This document shows positions 29,332-40,367 of a stretch of 52,500 bases of DNA, piece by piece (position 1 is the stretch's first letter; each line of letters begins with the position of its first letter). This DNA is from Symbiodinium natans (taxonomy: Eukaryota > Sar > Dinophyceae > Suessiales > Symbiodiniaceae), in the NCBI GenBank assembly GCA_905221605.1, contig CAJNDS010002582.1:145001-197500 (forward strand), written 5' to 3'. The notes under the pieces are model-generated. The model did not search any database, had not been told where the DNA came from, and saw nothing but the letters and a program-made list of their open reading frames with translations. The translations under genes and the position numbers were made by a program.

Positions 29332-30122
29332 GTCCTAGGGGCTTTCGAAGCCCTGGCGCTCCATCGCAAACTCAACCCTTCTACCCTTTAGAAAAAAACA
29401 ACCCCCCCCCAAAAAAAAAACAAATAATAAAATAAAAGCACATATATATATATATATATATATGTGCATATATGGTGCAGTGTGGGACTACTGACTATAG
29501 ATATATCGTAGCATCAGTTCTCTAGAGAAAAATGGTGGTTCATGATGGTATAAACAGCAAGCCTACAGCCCTAGCCCTAACTCCTCAAAGACAGTCGCCA
29601 CCACAAACCTTCTGTGAGCATAGGAAAGACCCCTTGATGCTTCGTGCTATTCTTTCACACCCTGCGCTCTACACACTCTGCACCCTAAATCCCCCCCCCC
29701 CTGTACAGCCTCCGCGATTCGACGTGGCCAACACGGCCGCAAGGCGGAATCTCAAAAAAGAATGCAGCGGATGTAGGGCTTACAGGATTTAGGGATTGCT
29801 AAAGCCCCTGAATTCTTTACTGCCCCCCTAAACCCTAAACCCTAAACCCTTGAAACAATTGCCCAGGGATGCTCAGGGCTTCCGTAGGTGCTCCAAAGCC
29901 CTTAGCCCGGCGTAAGGCTTCTAAACCCGAAACGCCCTCAAGTCAGGACCCCTACGCCCTGAATCCTCTAGAAGCTCTTCTGCCACCGGAAGCGTCAAAC
30001 TCTCCAAAAATCCCGACACCCTGTGAACCCTAAGCCCTACAAAAAAGGCTTGTAAACCCTAAGCCCTCCCCTCAACCCATGAAACCCTGAGCCGGGCCAC
30101 GCCCGATAAAGCCTTCACAATC

Positions 30123-30372
30123 CTTGAATAGTAATAGTAACGGTAATGGTAATGGTAATAGCAATCATTAGAGTAATTGATAATCATGATAGTAACAATA
30201 GTAACAATAGTAACATTATTAACAATAATCATAATCAAAATAATCATAGTAACCATAGTAATCATAATAAAAATAAAATAGCAACAATAGCAATAATAAT
30301 AACAAGAGTAGCAATAGGAATAGTAATAGTAATAACAATAACAAGAGTAGCAATAGGAACAATAGTAATAGG
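30123..30372. repeat. Imperfect AAT/AAC trinucleotide field
   Basis: About 250 bp of AATAGT, AACAAT and AATAAC units. Open in several frames only because of its composition. Confidence 0.9.
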
Positions 30373-30377
30373 TAACA

Positions 30378-30466
30378 AAATTCGCCTCCTCTCATGGCCA
30401 GGTGGCCGCCGCCGTCACCGAGTCGCCGCCCGCGCGGCGGCAACTCCAGGAGCTGAAGGAGCTCTC
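30378..30466 (+). CDS. Exon-like island, Ala/Gln-rich
   Basis: GC-rich frame FASSHGQVAAAVTESPPARR followed by QLQELKELSL, in sharp contrast with the AAT-rich repeat just upstream. Product unknown. Confidence 0.25.
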
Positions 30467-30645
30467 TCTCGTTTGTTTGTTGTTGTTGTTTGTTTTTTTT
30501 TTTTTTGGGGGGGGGGGGTTAGGGTTTAGGGTTTAGGGTTTAGGGTTTACGGTTTAGTCAACACCTGACATTCAGGTTGAAGGTTTGGGGGGTCCGTCGG
30601 GCTGGTTTGCTTGCGCAATCTGCCCAGGTCTATCGAGTCTATAGT

Positions 30646-30745
30646 TTGGGATGTTCCCGCGTATACTAACAGTCCTTAATTGGGATTTTCATACGGGTAC
30701 CATAATCCCTGTGAAGGACTCTTGGAATAAGGGGGAACATCCCAA
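30646..30745. mobile_element. MITE family A with perfect 8-bp TSD
   Basis: TTGGGATGTTCCC … GGGAACATCCCAA, flanked on both sides by TCTATAGT. Confidence 0.88.
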
Positions 30746-31336
30746 TCTATAGTTGATGTTCGTTGCCACGACTTCCGGCTCTGCGATCGCGGGTTTCGGG
30801 CTGCACATGCAAAGTTTATGAATTCTCTTCCACATGCAAGGTTGCGCATGCGGAGTTTGTAAATGCTCTGACTTCAACCATTTTTTTCAACTGATTTTTC
30901 AACTGACAGCCTTTCGTGGCCTGGCACTCAAATACAACTTTGTTTCACTATGGCCCCGAGGGGCCATGGATTGGTTTGAAGGGTTAGTATGGTTCGGGAG
31001 GTTGAGGGTGGTTCGGAGTTTAGGGTTTAGGGTGTCGGATGGCTTGGGCCTATGGTTTAGGGTCTGATTCCCGGCGGACTCCGCGAACTCCTTGCGCAGA
31101 GTGTAAAGCTGCACCTAGTTCCATTTGAAGCAAGGACTGGGATGGGCCCCCTTATACGAAGAATCCTTAGTAGGGTTTATCACAGGGGCTCTAAGTGGCC
31201 CAATAAAGGGGTCCTTCAGGGAAGGTCCTTACAGTTTAGTAGTATCTGCTCTTACTAAGTAGGTGTAACCCATAGCACTGTAGGTGACGAGGGTCCCAGG
31301 TCGGATTTAGGGCTAGGGGCCCCTAGTTCAAAAAGG

Positions 31337-31590
31337 GTTAGGGTTTAGGGTTTAGGGTTTAGGGTTTAGGGTTTAGGGTTTAGGGTTTAGGGTTTAGGGT
31401 TTAGGGTTTTTTTTGGCAGGGGGCGGAGGGGGGAGGGGGGCATTGAAGCCGCAGGGCCGCAGGGTGCCAGTTTTTTCTGCCTTAGGGCTTTAGGGTTTTA
31501 GGGTTTTGGGGTTTTGGGGTTTTAGGGTTTAGGGTTTTGGGGTTTTAGGGTTTAGGGTTTTAGAGTGTAGGGTGTAGGGTTTAGGGCTGC
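31337..31590 (+). repeat. TTTAGGG array and degenerate TTTTGGGG field
   Basis: Ten perfect units (31,337-31,407), a G-rich spacer, then mixed TTTTAGGG/TTTTGGGG units. Confidence 0.92.
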
Positions 31591-31592
31591 AG

Positions 31593-31697
31593 GACCCCTT
31601 CACGCTGCGGCGGCTCACGTGCTTCTTGCTCATCCACCTCGTCGCCTTGGGGGCATGGGGGCCCAGCGGCAAGTTGAAGATCCTAAGCCGGGCTTTT
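31593..31697 (+). CDS. Exon-like island with hydrophobic segment
   Basis: After GGCTGCAG the frame contains FTLRRLTCFLLIHLVALGAW, a candidate membrane helix, and ends near TTTT|GTGAAG. TTTAGGG-type arrays flank both sides. Product unknown. Confidence 0.33.
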
Positions 31698-31707
31698 GTG
31701 AAGTTCT

Positions 31708-31807
31708 TAGGGTTTAGGGTTTAGGGTTTAGGGTTCAGGGTTCAGGGTTCAGGGTTCAGGGTTCATTGTTTAGGGTTTAGGGTTTAGGGTTTAGGGTTTA
31801 GGGTTTA
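31708..31807 (+). repeat. TTTAGGG array with TTCAGGG block
   Basis: Five TTCAGGG units in a row inside a TTTAGGG array. Confidence 0.93.
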
Positions 31808-31834
31808 AGTTATTGTAAGTCACACAAGACCCAC

Positions 31835-31954
31835 AGGTCCATGTACCCATCTAGTAAATAGTTGGGCTTGAAAGGGGTTCCCATATATAGTAGACCCTAT
31901 AAACCCTAAACCCTAAACCCAAAGTATATACTATATTAGGTACATGGACCCTTC
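31835..31954. mobile_element. MITE family G with CCCTAAA inside
   Basis: AGGTCCATGTACCCAT … TAGGTACATGGACCCTT, with two CCCTAAA units between the arms. Confidence 0.83.
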
Positions 31955-32184
31955 GGGAGAATAAGGTAACACGTGTATACAAGAGACTATGCTGCCATAC
32001 TAAGTTTACATATACAAATATGTACATATATGTACAGTGGCTCTACATATACATATGTATATGTATATATGTATATATGTATATATGTATATATTCAGTG
32101 GGGGGAATGGTATCCTTAGCTAGGTCGATTTAGGGTTTAGGGTTTAGGGCTCAGGTTTCCGGGTTTAGGGTCCTAGACCCTCTC

Positions 32185-32313
32185 TTTAACTGACGCCGGG
32201 CTGCAAAGCCAGAGGTTCGTGCCCATGGCCCCACTGCAGCGTGCAAAAAAGCGATCTCCCCCCAAAACACCCCAAGCGGGGAGCCCGAAAGGGCTTACTG
32301 TTTGGGGTTTTAG
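32185..32313 (+). CDS. Exon-like island, basic
   Basis: Open frame DAGLQSQRFVPMAPLQRAKK continues Pro/Lys-rich to TAG. Product unknown. Confidence 0.2.
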
Positions 32314-32686
32314 TTAGGGTTTAGGGTTTAGGGTTTAGGGTTCAGGGGCCGGAGTGAACCCCAAATTTTTGAGACTCTAAGCCTTTCAAAAGCTGACTAT
32401 GCGGGTGCCAAAAATCCCTACACCCCCAACCCTGGTTTTGTTTCTTCCATCTGGGCTGGGTGGGGAATGCCACCCTAAACCCCTAAACCCTAAACTCTAT
32501 AAACCCTAAAAACCCTAAACCCCTAGCCTCAAGCCCAAACCCCGAAGAAGCAGCAAGCTGAAACCCCAAACCCTGAGCTCAGAAACTTTGACAAGCTTTT
32601 GTCCGTTTAGGGTTTTGGGGGGGCTTTCTGGGGTCTCCAAGCCCTAAACCCTAAACCCGAAACCCTAAACCCTAAACTGGGACCAG

Positions 32687-32735
32687 GCCGAGTTGGCCGC
32701 CATGGTCAACTTCGGCTTCACCAGGGACGCTTGGA
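32687..32735 (+). CDS. UBA-like micro-exon
   Basis: Sixteen codons plus one nucleotide: AELAAMVNFGFTRDAW. This fits the first half of a ubiquitin-associated domain (LVxMGFxRDxA; UBA binds ubiquitin). The acceptor GGGACCAG comes right after a CCCTAAA array. The donor is A|GTTTAGGG, phase 1. The rest of the domain should be in a following exon, which I did not find. The match is short. Confidence 0.42.
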
Positions 32736-33310
32736 GTTTAGGGTTTGGAGTTTGGGGTTTAGGATTTAGGGTAGGGTTTAGGGGGTGCAGCGGTCAAGAG
32801 TTTAGGGTGAAGGGTTTGGGAGTTTGGGGTTTAGGGTTTAGGGGACGAAAAGTGTTTTGGGGTTTTCGTTTGGGTTTGGAGTTGGCTCAGCAAGTATGGC
32901 TTGGGGGTTAGGCTACTACTAAGGAGGAGAGCTTAGGACTTTTTCATATTCCTCTAGCGGGCTTAAGAGGGTCGGTCATGAATGTTTGTTTCAGAGGGTT
33001 TATCAAGGTAAAGGAGGGACCCTTACAAGGGACCCTGGGGGTTATTCAGGGTTTATTTAGGGGCTACTTGGCTTTGGGCTGTACTACGTTGTGTTTAAGA
33101 GCCACCCAAAAGCAAACATATTCATGTAATATTCGCTTAAGAACCTCCAAAAAACTAAACGGTAATCATTACCCTTATAAGGAAGATTTTGCACCATGTT
33201 TTGGGGCATTCTAGAGCAAGTAAGGGGTATGGACCCTTGAAGGGCCCTAAACCCTCAACCCTATACACCACAGACCGTCAGAAGCCCTTAACGCCGGTGT
33301 GTAGAGGCTT

Positions 33311-33422
33311 AGAGTAGAAGCCAAAAAGTTGGAAACTCAATAGCCTCAATCTCTGAGTAAAGCATAGGGAATCCCAGCACTATTTGTCCTTAAAACCGGT
33401 TTCCAACTTTTTGGGGCTTACT
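33311..33422. mobile_element. MITE family J copy
   Basis: AGTAGAAGCCAAAAAGTTGGAAAC … GTTTCCAACTTTTTGGGGCTTACT. Solo ends at 3676-3711 and 16,187-16,228. Confidence 0.82.
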
Positions 33423-33828
33423 GTATGCAAGTGGTGGAGTAGATCGCTTAGAAAAGGGCCGCCCTGGATCCCAGCTCCCGGCTTCATGACCTTCTCCATG
33501 TAAAGTTTAGGGTGTAGGGTTTAGGGTTTAGGGTTTGGGGGTAGATAGTAGAACAGAAGCAGTTGCAAGTTGTGCTGAAGAGTAGTAAGAATGTAACTTC
33601 AAGGCTATTAAAGGTTGTGAGCTGTATGGTGAACATATACATGCCGCAAAGTAGTTTAGATTCAACGACGATCAACCATCATGAATACTGGCATAATGAG
33701 TGATCGAGTGATTTCCTGTACTCTCTCCCTTAACCCTTTAAACCCTCCATTTCATAAGACACGTCTACGGACCGAACATGCATATGTACGCTGGGCCACT
33801 GCTGGCGGCCCCTGCGTGCCACCCGCTA

Positions 33829-34132
33829 CGAGAAGCGAACATCATCGGCATGGAAGGCCATCGGTCTCAGCTGCGACACCGGGGTCGCGCCGCCGGATGG
33901 CATGTCGGCAGCTCCAGTCTGTTCGTCACTCCGAATTTGGCAGACACCCGCGCGTCCTTGCTGCTTCAGCTGAACGGCAAGGCATACGCCTTGGGCATGG
34001 ACGGGAATGCGGAAAACGCCCGACTTGCCAACTTTGCCGGCGATGCGTCGCATTCTTGCAGCCGATCCTGTGAGCCAGGCCAGGTTCTTCCACTTGATGC
34101 CGGAGAACTTCTTCTTGCACGTGCTGGGTACA
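33829..34132 (+). pseudogene. Helitron-like N-domain remnant, frameshifted
   Basis: In the frame of the ATG at 33,778 the DNA encodes GHRSQLRHRG and then SLFVTPNLADTRASLLLQL. The shift to the next frame occurs near 33,990-34,020, after which the sequence reads MRRILAADPVSQARFFHLM and ends LHVLG. Both parts match, in order, the Helitron_like_N domain of rolling-circle transposons (TxNPAD…PL, then NPVxxARFF…LG). Rep tyrosines, helicase and termini are not seen. The fragment is about 300 bp and a G-rich/C-rich array follows at 34,180. Strand is + although the minus strand is open too. Confidence 0.6.
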
Positions 34133-34240
34133 CCAAATCCATTTGGGGTCCTAAATCCTGTACCAAAATAAGCAAAAACCCGCCCCCAAAGCCCCCCAAA
34201 CCCCCAAAGCCCCCAAAACCCCGAAACCCCCCCAAACCCC

Positions 34241-34405
34241 AAGCCTTGTGAGCTCACGAAGGACTTCTGGTTTGTGGTCTGCCTCATGATTCCCATCTTG
34301 CCCCTTGCCAAGATACGGGTCCAAGTCTTCAGAAGGATTGCTTCGGGGTTTCGGGTTTATGCGAGAATTCATCGTGATCCGGGTTGCGGGTGGGGCTGAA
34401 GCATC
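34241..34405 (+). CDS. Exon-like island with hydrophobic helix
   Basis: Open frame starting LTKDFWFVVCLMIPILPLAK, then Arg-rich to TGA. Adjacent to the Helitron remnant but not recognised as part of it. Confidence 0.25.
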
Positions 34406-34594
34406 CGGAACTCCACTCCTGCTATGGGCAGGGGAATGCGGGCACATGAAGAGGCCTCGTAGTATTACGAACTTCATGGTGAATCAACTGCCGTGGTCTA
34501 CGGTTGGGGTTCATGCGGCAAAGCGTTCAAGTACGGAGCTTTGCCCCCTGCCCCCCGGACTTCTGACCTCCCAACCCTGAAGCCCTTAAACCCT

Positions 34595-34685
34595 ACCCAA
34601 AGGCTCCAATGTAGTTCCTTGTGGGTTAGTTGTAGGGGATTCTAGTATACTACCCCAAAAAGGTAGTACATAGGAGCCTTTGGGT
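34595..34685. mobile_element. MITE family B copy
   Basis: ACCCAAAGGCTCCAATGTAG … TAGGAGCCTTTGGGT. Confidence 0.85.
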
Positions 34686-35807
34686 AAATTCCCAGGTTCT
34701 CCGGCATGTTCTGTGCGCCATGCCTGCATACAGCTCAAGGCCTCAAGGAACTTTTTTTCAGGATGCTTGTTTGAACCTCCTGTCAGCCCGGCGGCAACAA
34801 GTATCGCAATCGGCGGGATTATAGTAGTCATGATAGAACCCTGAACCATAAACCCTAAACACCCCAAAACCGCCCTAAAAGAATGTAGTGACGCTACTGG
34901 CAGCAATCATCGGGACATAGCACTACTGTAGCAATCAGGCCAGTGGCCCTACTGGAGATCGATCTTGACCCTGATCATGGGTCCCTAAACCCTAGCCCTA
35001 AACCCTAGCCCTAAACCCTAAACCCTAAACCCCCAAACCCTAAGCCTCCTACCCCGGTAGCTGTTCCGTGTCCTTGCAAGCCGTGCCTCCAGAAAGCCAG
35101 GGTCGGCTTCGATTTTTTTGTTCATGTTTACTCTTCGGGTTTTTGAAGCCTCATAAGCCCCTACACCCAAAAGCCCTAAACCCTAACCCTATAAGCTATA
35201 AACCTATCCTTAAGAGGTTAAGCTCTAACCTGTTTTTGTTTTTTTTTGGGGGGAAAGGGGGGGAAGTAGGTTTGCTTCAGAATGGCTTCCAGAATCACAA
35301 ACTAGAGGGACTGAACAGTGTCAGAGCCCGTAAACCTCCCTAAACCTCTCGAAGCCCTTAAGACCCTATAGTTCCTTCACCCCGAAGCCCCTAAACCCTA
35401 AACCCTATAGCCCCCTTCACCCCTAAGCCTCTAAACCCGTCATTTTCTCAGACTCACGCGGCGTGGACGTGCGACCTCCCTCACTCGGGCAGCCGCTTCC
35501 TGCCACTTCGGGTGCCGCGGCGGTGATCTGTGGGTCCGAGAATTGGGGGATCCCTTTGGGCTGTTTGGGGTTTAGGCTTAGGACTTAGGAGAGAGGGTCA
35601 TGAGAGTACCTTTGGATCCTTCAACTTTCTAATGCTCTATAGTGTAATTCCTGAAAGCGTGGGCCGAGAGTTTGCGTCGCCTGCTCTCGTCCTTTTGTCA
35701 AGAGTGCAGGGGGACTGGAGGGTCTGAAGTCTTGCTGTCAAGAGTACAGCCCTGAACCCTAAACCCTGTACCCTAAAGGGGGCTTTGAGGGCTGCCTTAG
35801 GTTACGG

Positions 35808-35850
35808 GATGTTATCGAGGCGGGCGAAGTCTCTTGGAAAAGGACTTAGG
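35808..35850 (+). repeat. Dispersed 40-mer, copy 1
   Basis: GATGTTATCGAGGCGGGCGA and AGTCTCTTGGAAAAGG. Further copies at 36,700-36,735 and 45,078-45,116, all in the same orientation and followed by telomere-like DNA. Confidence 0.85.
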
Positions 35851-36002
35851 GTCACAGGCATGCTACCCCAGGAGACCTGAAGCAAAAATGGGGGTTGTCT
35901 AGGGTTTAGGGCTGAGGGGTTTAGGGGTTTAGGGCGATGCCGGTACGTTGGGCTGGGCGGTTGCTCCCTCAAGAGTTTAGGGGTTTAGGTTTTCGGGTGT
36001 TG

Positions 36003-36117
36003 GGCCCTCAATATGGTCCCTTACCTCCCCTCTGAAGGGTTCCGAAGTATGGGGCCTTTGGGTGGTGTAGGGTATATAAGGGGTCCTTTAAGGGCCCATA
36101 CTAAGGGGCCATGAAAC
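36003..36117. mobile_element. MITE family F copy
   Basis: GGGCCCTCAATATGGTCCCT … GGGTCCTTTAAGGGCCCATA; closely matches the copy at 6542. Confidence 0.82.
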
Positions 36118-36309
36118 TCCCCTAAGAGCTACTAAGCTTCCCCAACAAAAGCTGAGTTGTAAGCAAAACTTGAAACCCTAGCCCCTGTCAGCCCTAAACC
36201 GGTTCGCCGCCAGCTGGGGGCGAACAAAGAAAGCAATCAAACTATCCCGAAACCGTAAACCCAAAACCCTAAACCGACATGTTACCCTGCAGTGTGGCTT
36301 GGCTGCTTT

Positions 36310-36405
36310 AAACCCTAAACCCTAAACCCTAAACCCCAAACGCAAAACCCAAAACCCTAAACCCTAAACCCCAAACCCCAAACCCTAAACCCCAAACCCC
36401 AAAAC
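36310..36405 (-). repeat. CCCTAAA/CCCCAAA array
   Basis: About thirteen units, seven of them CCCCAAA-like. Ends shortly before island 36,414. Confidence 0.92.
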
Positions 36406-36413
36406 CGAACAAG

Positions 36414-36496
36414 ACTTCGGTCCAGGATCGGTCCAGGCCACTGGCGCTGCTGATGGTAATACCCTTAGGCGGCCCGGCTACGCCCCAGAAATTAGG
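36414..36496 (+). CDS. Exon-like island between arrays
   Basis: The frame reads FGPGSVQATGAADGNTLRRP and ends AGG|GTTTAGGG. A CCCTAAA array ends about 8 nt before the acceptor AAG. Product unknown. Confidence 0.3.
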
Positions 36497-36528
36497 GTTT
36501 AGGGTTTAGGGTTTAGGGTTTAGGGCGA

Positions 36529-36668
36529 ACCTGGAGGTTCAGGGTACTTACTAGCGCTTATGACTGTACTTGTAACCCAGTCATAACCCTATTAGGGCAC
36601 TTAAGGGCCCTATAAGTGGGATCATAAGTACCGTTAAAAGGGGTTAATAAGTGCCGTGAACCTCTAAG
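36529..36668. mobile_element. MITE family D copy
   Basis: CTGGAGGTTCAGGGTACTTA … TAAGTGCCGTGAACCTCTAA. Confidence 0.85.
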
Positions 36669-37033
36669 TAGGATTTAGGGCTCAGGGTTTAGGGCTTGGA
36701 GCATATCACGGAGGCGGGAAGTCTGTTGGAAAAGGGGCTTAGGGTTTTGGGGTATAGGACCTATATATACTACAGGTCGATTACCGTCCAGTTGAGACAA
36801 AAAAAGGTTTAGGGGTTTGGGCTTTAGGATGTGGGGGTTTAGGGGTATACGGGTATAGGCCTTGGGATACTTCGTGTCTTTTTGTTTGTTTGTCTTTCTT
36901 TTTGCCTTTTATTGGGTATTAAGGCTGGATCAGATGCAGGAATCTTGCTCAGAGGGTTTTAAGAGCCATCCTTGGAAGGGGTTTAGGGTACATAGGGCTG
37001 GCGGTTGAGGCCTTTAGATTTTCGGTTTAGGGT

Positions 37034-37139
37034 ATATGGGTGGTGGTCAAAGTGATGGTCCCTTTTTGGACTATTATAATACGGCACCTAATATTTAGGG
37101 TACCCCAAAAAGGATCATAATTTTGACAACCACCCATAT
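37034..37139. mobile_element. MITE family L copy
   Basis: ATATGGGTGGTGGTCAAAGT … ATTTTGACAACCACCCATAT. Confidence 0.83.
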
Positions 37140-37228
37140 GGTTCAGGACTCCACTTGGAGATGTAGAAGATGGTGTAAGGGGTTTAAGGTTTGCAGGGCC
37201 TCGTTTCCGGGTTCAACCGGCACGTTCG

Positions 37229-37350
37229 CAGAGAGAGAGAGAGAGAGAGGCGGGGGTCTCCCTCGGGGGGACCCTCCTAAGCAGGGAGAAGAAGAAGAAG
37301 AAAAAGAAGAAGAAGAAGAAGAGGAAGAGAGAGAGAGAGAGAGAGAGAAA
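37229..37350. repeat. GA and GAA microsatellite
   Basis: (GA)n, then (GAA)n, then (GA)n. Produces long open frames on both strands. Confidence 0.95.
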
Positions 37351-37947
37351 GAGGGGTTGGCATCGGGCTTCGCTGCTACGACCTCGCAACTTCTCCCCCC
37401 AGAGTGTTCGACTTGTCGTAAAGAGGCCGCAGGTGGTTGCTTGATATTTTGGGGGCTTCGGCTTTGGGGCAGCCCGGATTTTGGTAGGTGGGCCCTGATG
37501 CCTACAGCCCCAAGCAACCCCGAATCTCAGTGAGCCCAAGAAAGACCAGCCAACTCAAGAGCCAGACTCAAGAATTTGCGCAAGAAGGGGGAACGCGTTT
37601 TTTGTTTTGTTGTTTTGTGTGTGTGTGTGTGTGTGCGTTGTGAGGTTGAGGTGTTGCGTTTTGCAGCCTAAGCCCAAAACGTTGTCATAGTGGGGTAACA
37701 TTTTACATTTTTAAGGGTACTTAGACTCAATAAGGAATAAAATTTTAGCTTAAACTCAATAAGGAATAAAATATTAGATTTCTATTACTATCCCAACTAT
37801 GAACCAGAAAACCCCTCGGCCCCCCGCTGCCAGGTCTCTTCCAGGGTGTGATCATCCTCCTGGCTCTCGAGGAGTCTTGGGGGATTCCACCCCAGATTTG
37901 TTGGGGTTTTGGGTTTAGGGTTTAGGGTTTAGGGTTTAGGGTTTAGG

Positions 37948-38056
37948 GCACGCGCATCTACTGAGAACCCTGAACTCTACCACCACACTGTTTTTGAGAG
38001 GTCCACGTCAGCTGGTTCTTGGGGCAGTTCGGCGGCCTGGCCCCAGCCCTATGAAG
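37948..38056 (+). CDS. Exon-like island
   Basis: Between two TTTAGGG arrays, the frame contains STENPELYHHTVFERSTSAG. Product unknown. Confidence 0.27.
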
Positions 38057-38145
38057 GGTTAGGGTTCAGGGTTCAGGGTTCAGGATTCAGGGTTCAGGGT
38101 TTAGGGTTTAGGGTTTAGGGTTTAGGGTTTAGGGTTTAGGGGGTT
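38057..38145 (+). repeat. TTTAGGG array with TTCAGGG block
   Basis: Four TTCAGGG-type units then seven TTTAGGG units. Confidence 0.93.
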
Positions 38146-38177
38146 GAGAGCTGAGGGGTTAGAGAATTGGTGCCTCA

Positions 38178-38292
38178 GTGCTTCGGACCCCAAAGCCCTG
38201 CATCCTGAATCCTGGCCTTGGGGAGGAGTATTTCGCCAAGAACACTGCCGAACTCACTGGGGTCGCAGGCGGAGCCCGTGTCAGAAGTACAA
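38178..38292 (+). CDS. Exon-like island abutting MITE C
   Basis: The frame includes GLGEEYFAKNTAELTGVAGG and stops being protein-like where the family C hairpin begins (38,296). Product unknown. Confidence 0.3.
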
Positions 38293-38295
38293 CAA

Positions 38296-38404
38296 GGGGG
38301 TCCATTTGTAGTACCTTTGATGGAATTGGGTACCCCAAAACCTTATTTAGTATGTTTTTTTGGGTAGGTACCTAATTCCATAATCGTAATACAAACGGAC
38401 CCCT
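38296..38404. mobile_element. MITE family C copy
   Basis: GGGGTCCATTTGTAGTACC … AATACAAACGGACCCC, directly after a coding-like island. Confidence 0.85.
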
Positions 38405-38524
38405 CTGGGACATGTCTCAAAGGCACAAGCCCCGTGAAGCTCCTAAACTTTAGCTAAACCCTAAACCCTCAACCCTCAACCCTCAACCCTCAACCCCAGT
38501 CCCTACTCAACCACTGAAATGGCC

Positions 38525-38668
38525 TACTTGGAGGTTCAGGGTACTTCGTACCCCTTTAGAAGTGCAGTTATCACCCACATATAAGCCCCTTAACTGCCCT
38601 AGTAGGGTTACAATTGGGTTATAGGTACAGCTATAAGTGGGTTGCTAAGTGCCATGAACCTCCAAGCA
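38525..38668. mobile_element. MITE family D copy
   Basis: TACTTGGAGGTTCAGGGTAC … GTGCCATGAACCTCCAAG. Confidence 0.87.
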
Positions 38669-38952
38669 TTAAGCTTGTCCTCGTGAGCGCTTTCCATCGA
38701 AGTTTAGAACTTATAACGAGTCTCTCTACATCCAGGCATGGCACTTGCTGCAGCACAATACCATAGCAGCACATGGCAGCACATGGCACCGTACCGACTA
38801 AAGGCAGACAATCACAACACCGTTATTAGGCCTTTTCTGCTTCTATGATAACAAACGCTTTTCTGGCATTATTGGACTCTCTACTGTCAGAGGACGAGGT
38901 TACTGCGTTGCTGTAGTTTTCCACCGCCTAAACGCCTCAAGCCGCGTGCCAG

Positions 38953-39110
38953 CACCTTGGCAGGCGATCTCGCTCGTGCCCTCTCCGCATCCAGGCTCGG
39001 GGAGCCACATCGATTGGGTTTGTTGGGATTTCCGGTTCAAAGGGCCCCTTGACATCCTCACTGCAGTCCCTGAAGATGAAGGGGCCACGTGGAGGCTTCA
39101 GGGGAGCTGA
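38953..39110 (+). CDS. Exon-like island, about 51 codons
   Basis: After GTGCCAG the frame contains HIDWVCWDFRFKGPLDILTA followed by an acidic stretch, to TGA at 39,108. Overlapping minus-strand frames exist. Product unknown. Confidence 0.3.
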
Positions 39111-39232
39111 GGAGAACCCGAGCTGCTGAAGGGAAAAGAGTTGGCACCCACAGGGCCGGGTGCCAGTACTGGAGGGGGGAGGCAGTTTTGAAGGTTGAGC
39201 CTCTTGCGGGCCCACCTGAGCCACCTGAGCCA
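39102..39232 (+). CDS. Exon-like island, basic then Pro-rich
   Basis: After GGCTTCAG the frame contains ELRRTRAAEGKRVGTHRAGC and later PLAGPPEPPEP. It overlaps the end of the preceding island, so only one of the two can be right at the junction. Confidence 0.25.
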
Positions 39233-39576
39233 TGTCGGCTTCAGGGCTTCAGGCAGTTTCACTTTGAGTTGAAGGATTTAGGGTTTAGGGTTTAGGGTTT
39301 TAGGAGGAGAAAGGATCCAGGAGAGTCCCCGATTTCGCGGAGCCAAGGTTGTAGTCGCACGTTTAGGGTTTAGGGTTTAGCAGGACTATTTCCGAATCTC
39401 CACGTCGTCGCCACCATCGTCCCCATCCTCTTCCCATCAGTCCCCTCCTTCCCAGACAACTCTAGCCTGCCGGTTCGGGCTTAGGGTTTAGGGTTTAGGG
39501 CTTAGGGCTTAGGGCTTAGGGTTTTGGGTTTTGGGTTTTGGGTTTAGGGTTTGGGGTCCTAGCTGGGCCCAACCCT

Positions 39577-39695
39577 ACTTGGAAGCCCTTTTGACTCGAG
39601 AAAGGCAGGGTTAGTAAGGTGGGTTATGGGGGCCAGAAGAGGCTTCTAGGGTACAAGTAGACTAGACTTCCTAAGTCAAAAGAGCTTCTAAGTAT
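39577..39695. mobile_element. MITE family I copy
   Basis: TACTTGGAAGCCCTTTTGAC … GTCAAAAGAGCTTCTAAGTA. Confidence 0.83.
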
Positions 39696-40002
39696 AACTC
39701 CTATTTGCTTACGAACCCCCAAAAGTAGAAAATGTCCTTCCTTATCACTTACAAGGGTACATTCGGGATTGATTATCTTTTGTTTTTGGGGGTTCTTATA
39801 GGCAAACAGTAGACAAGCGTTTAGTTCATCAATACTTTCGAGCCTCTCCGAGGCCCCTAAGCCCCTAAGCCCCAAGACTGCCCTCCCAACAGCCAGGCTG
39901 CCTAGCAGCGCCAGTGCGCGAAAGTCGTCAGCGCAATCTTCGAACAAGTATCACTGCAAGGCACCCCTGCACCCTGAATCAAACACCTCAAACTTGGAAT
40001 GG

Positions 40003-40111
40003 TTTCCCTTTGTACTAAGATTCTCCTGATTCGGGATTATATGATAGTACCCCCGAGGCCCTTAGGATAATCCCTACTAAGGACTGTTGGTAGAAGGGGG
40101 AACATCCCAAC
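40003..40111. mobile_element. MITE family A copy
   Basis: TTGGAATGGTTTCCC … GGGGGAACATCCCAA. Confidence 0.82.
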
Positions 40112-40197
40112 TAACACCCTGTAAACCCTCATCTTGCGCTAGGGTCGAATCTTCGAAGCGTATCTTCGGCGTTCAGTGTGAAGCCACTACTAATCCT

Positions 40198-40285
40198 TAC
40201 TTAGGGTTTAGGGGGGTTTAGTGGTTTAGGGGTTTAGGGGTTTAGGGGTTTAGGGGTTTAGGGGTTTAGGGGTTTAGGGGCTAGG
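40198..40285 (+). repeat. Eight-base TTTAGGGG array
   Basis: Nine units of GGGGTTTA, an 8-bp period distinct from the 7-bp telomeric unit. Confidence 0.92.
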
Positions 40286-40367
40286 GTTTAGGGTTGCGTT
40301 AAACTTTTGGGTCTCCTTACCTTTTGGGAGTAAGAAAGCTCAACTTTTTTAATTCCTTGGCTATTGG

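Noticed and set aside
30146-30529. 127-codon + frame rich in Asn and Ile, and poly-Leu minus frame
   Set aside because: Low-complexity translation of an AAT/AAC repeat.
33826-34311. 161-codon minus-strand frame
   Set aside because: The Helitron-domain similarity is on the + strand in two frames; the N-terminal part of the minus frame is Gly-rich translation of a C/A-rich array.
37123-37539. Overlapping 108-136 codon frames on both strands
   Set aside because: They depend on the GA/GAA microsatellite for their length.
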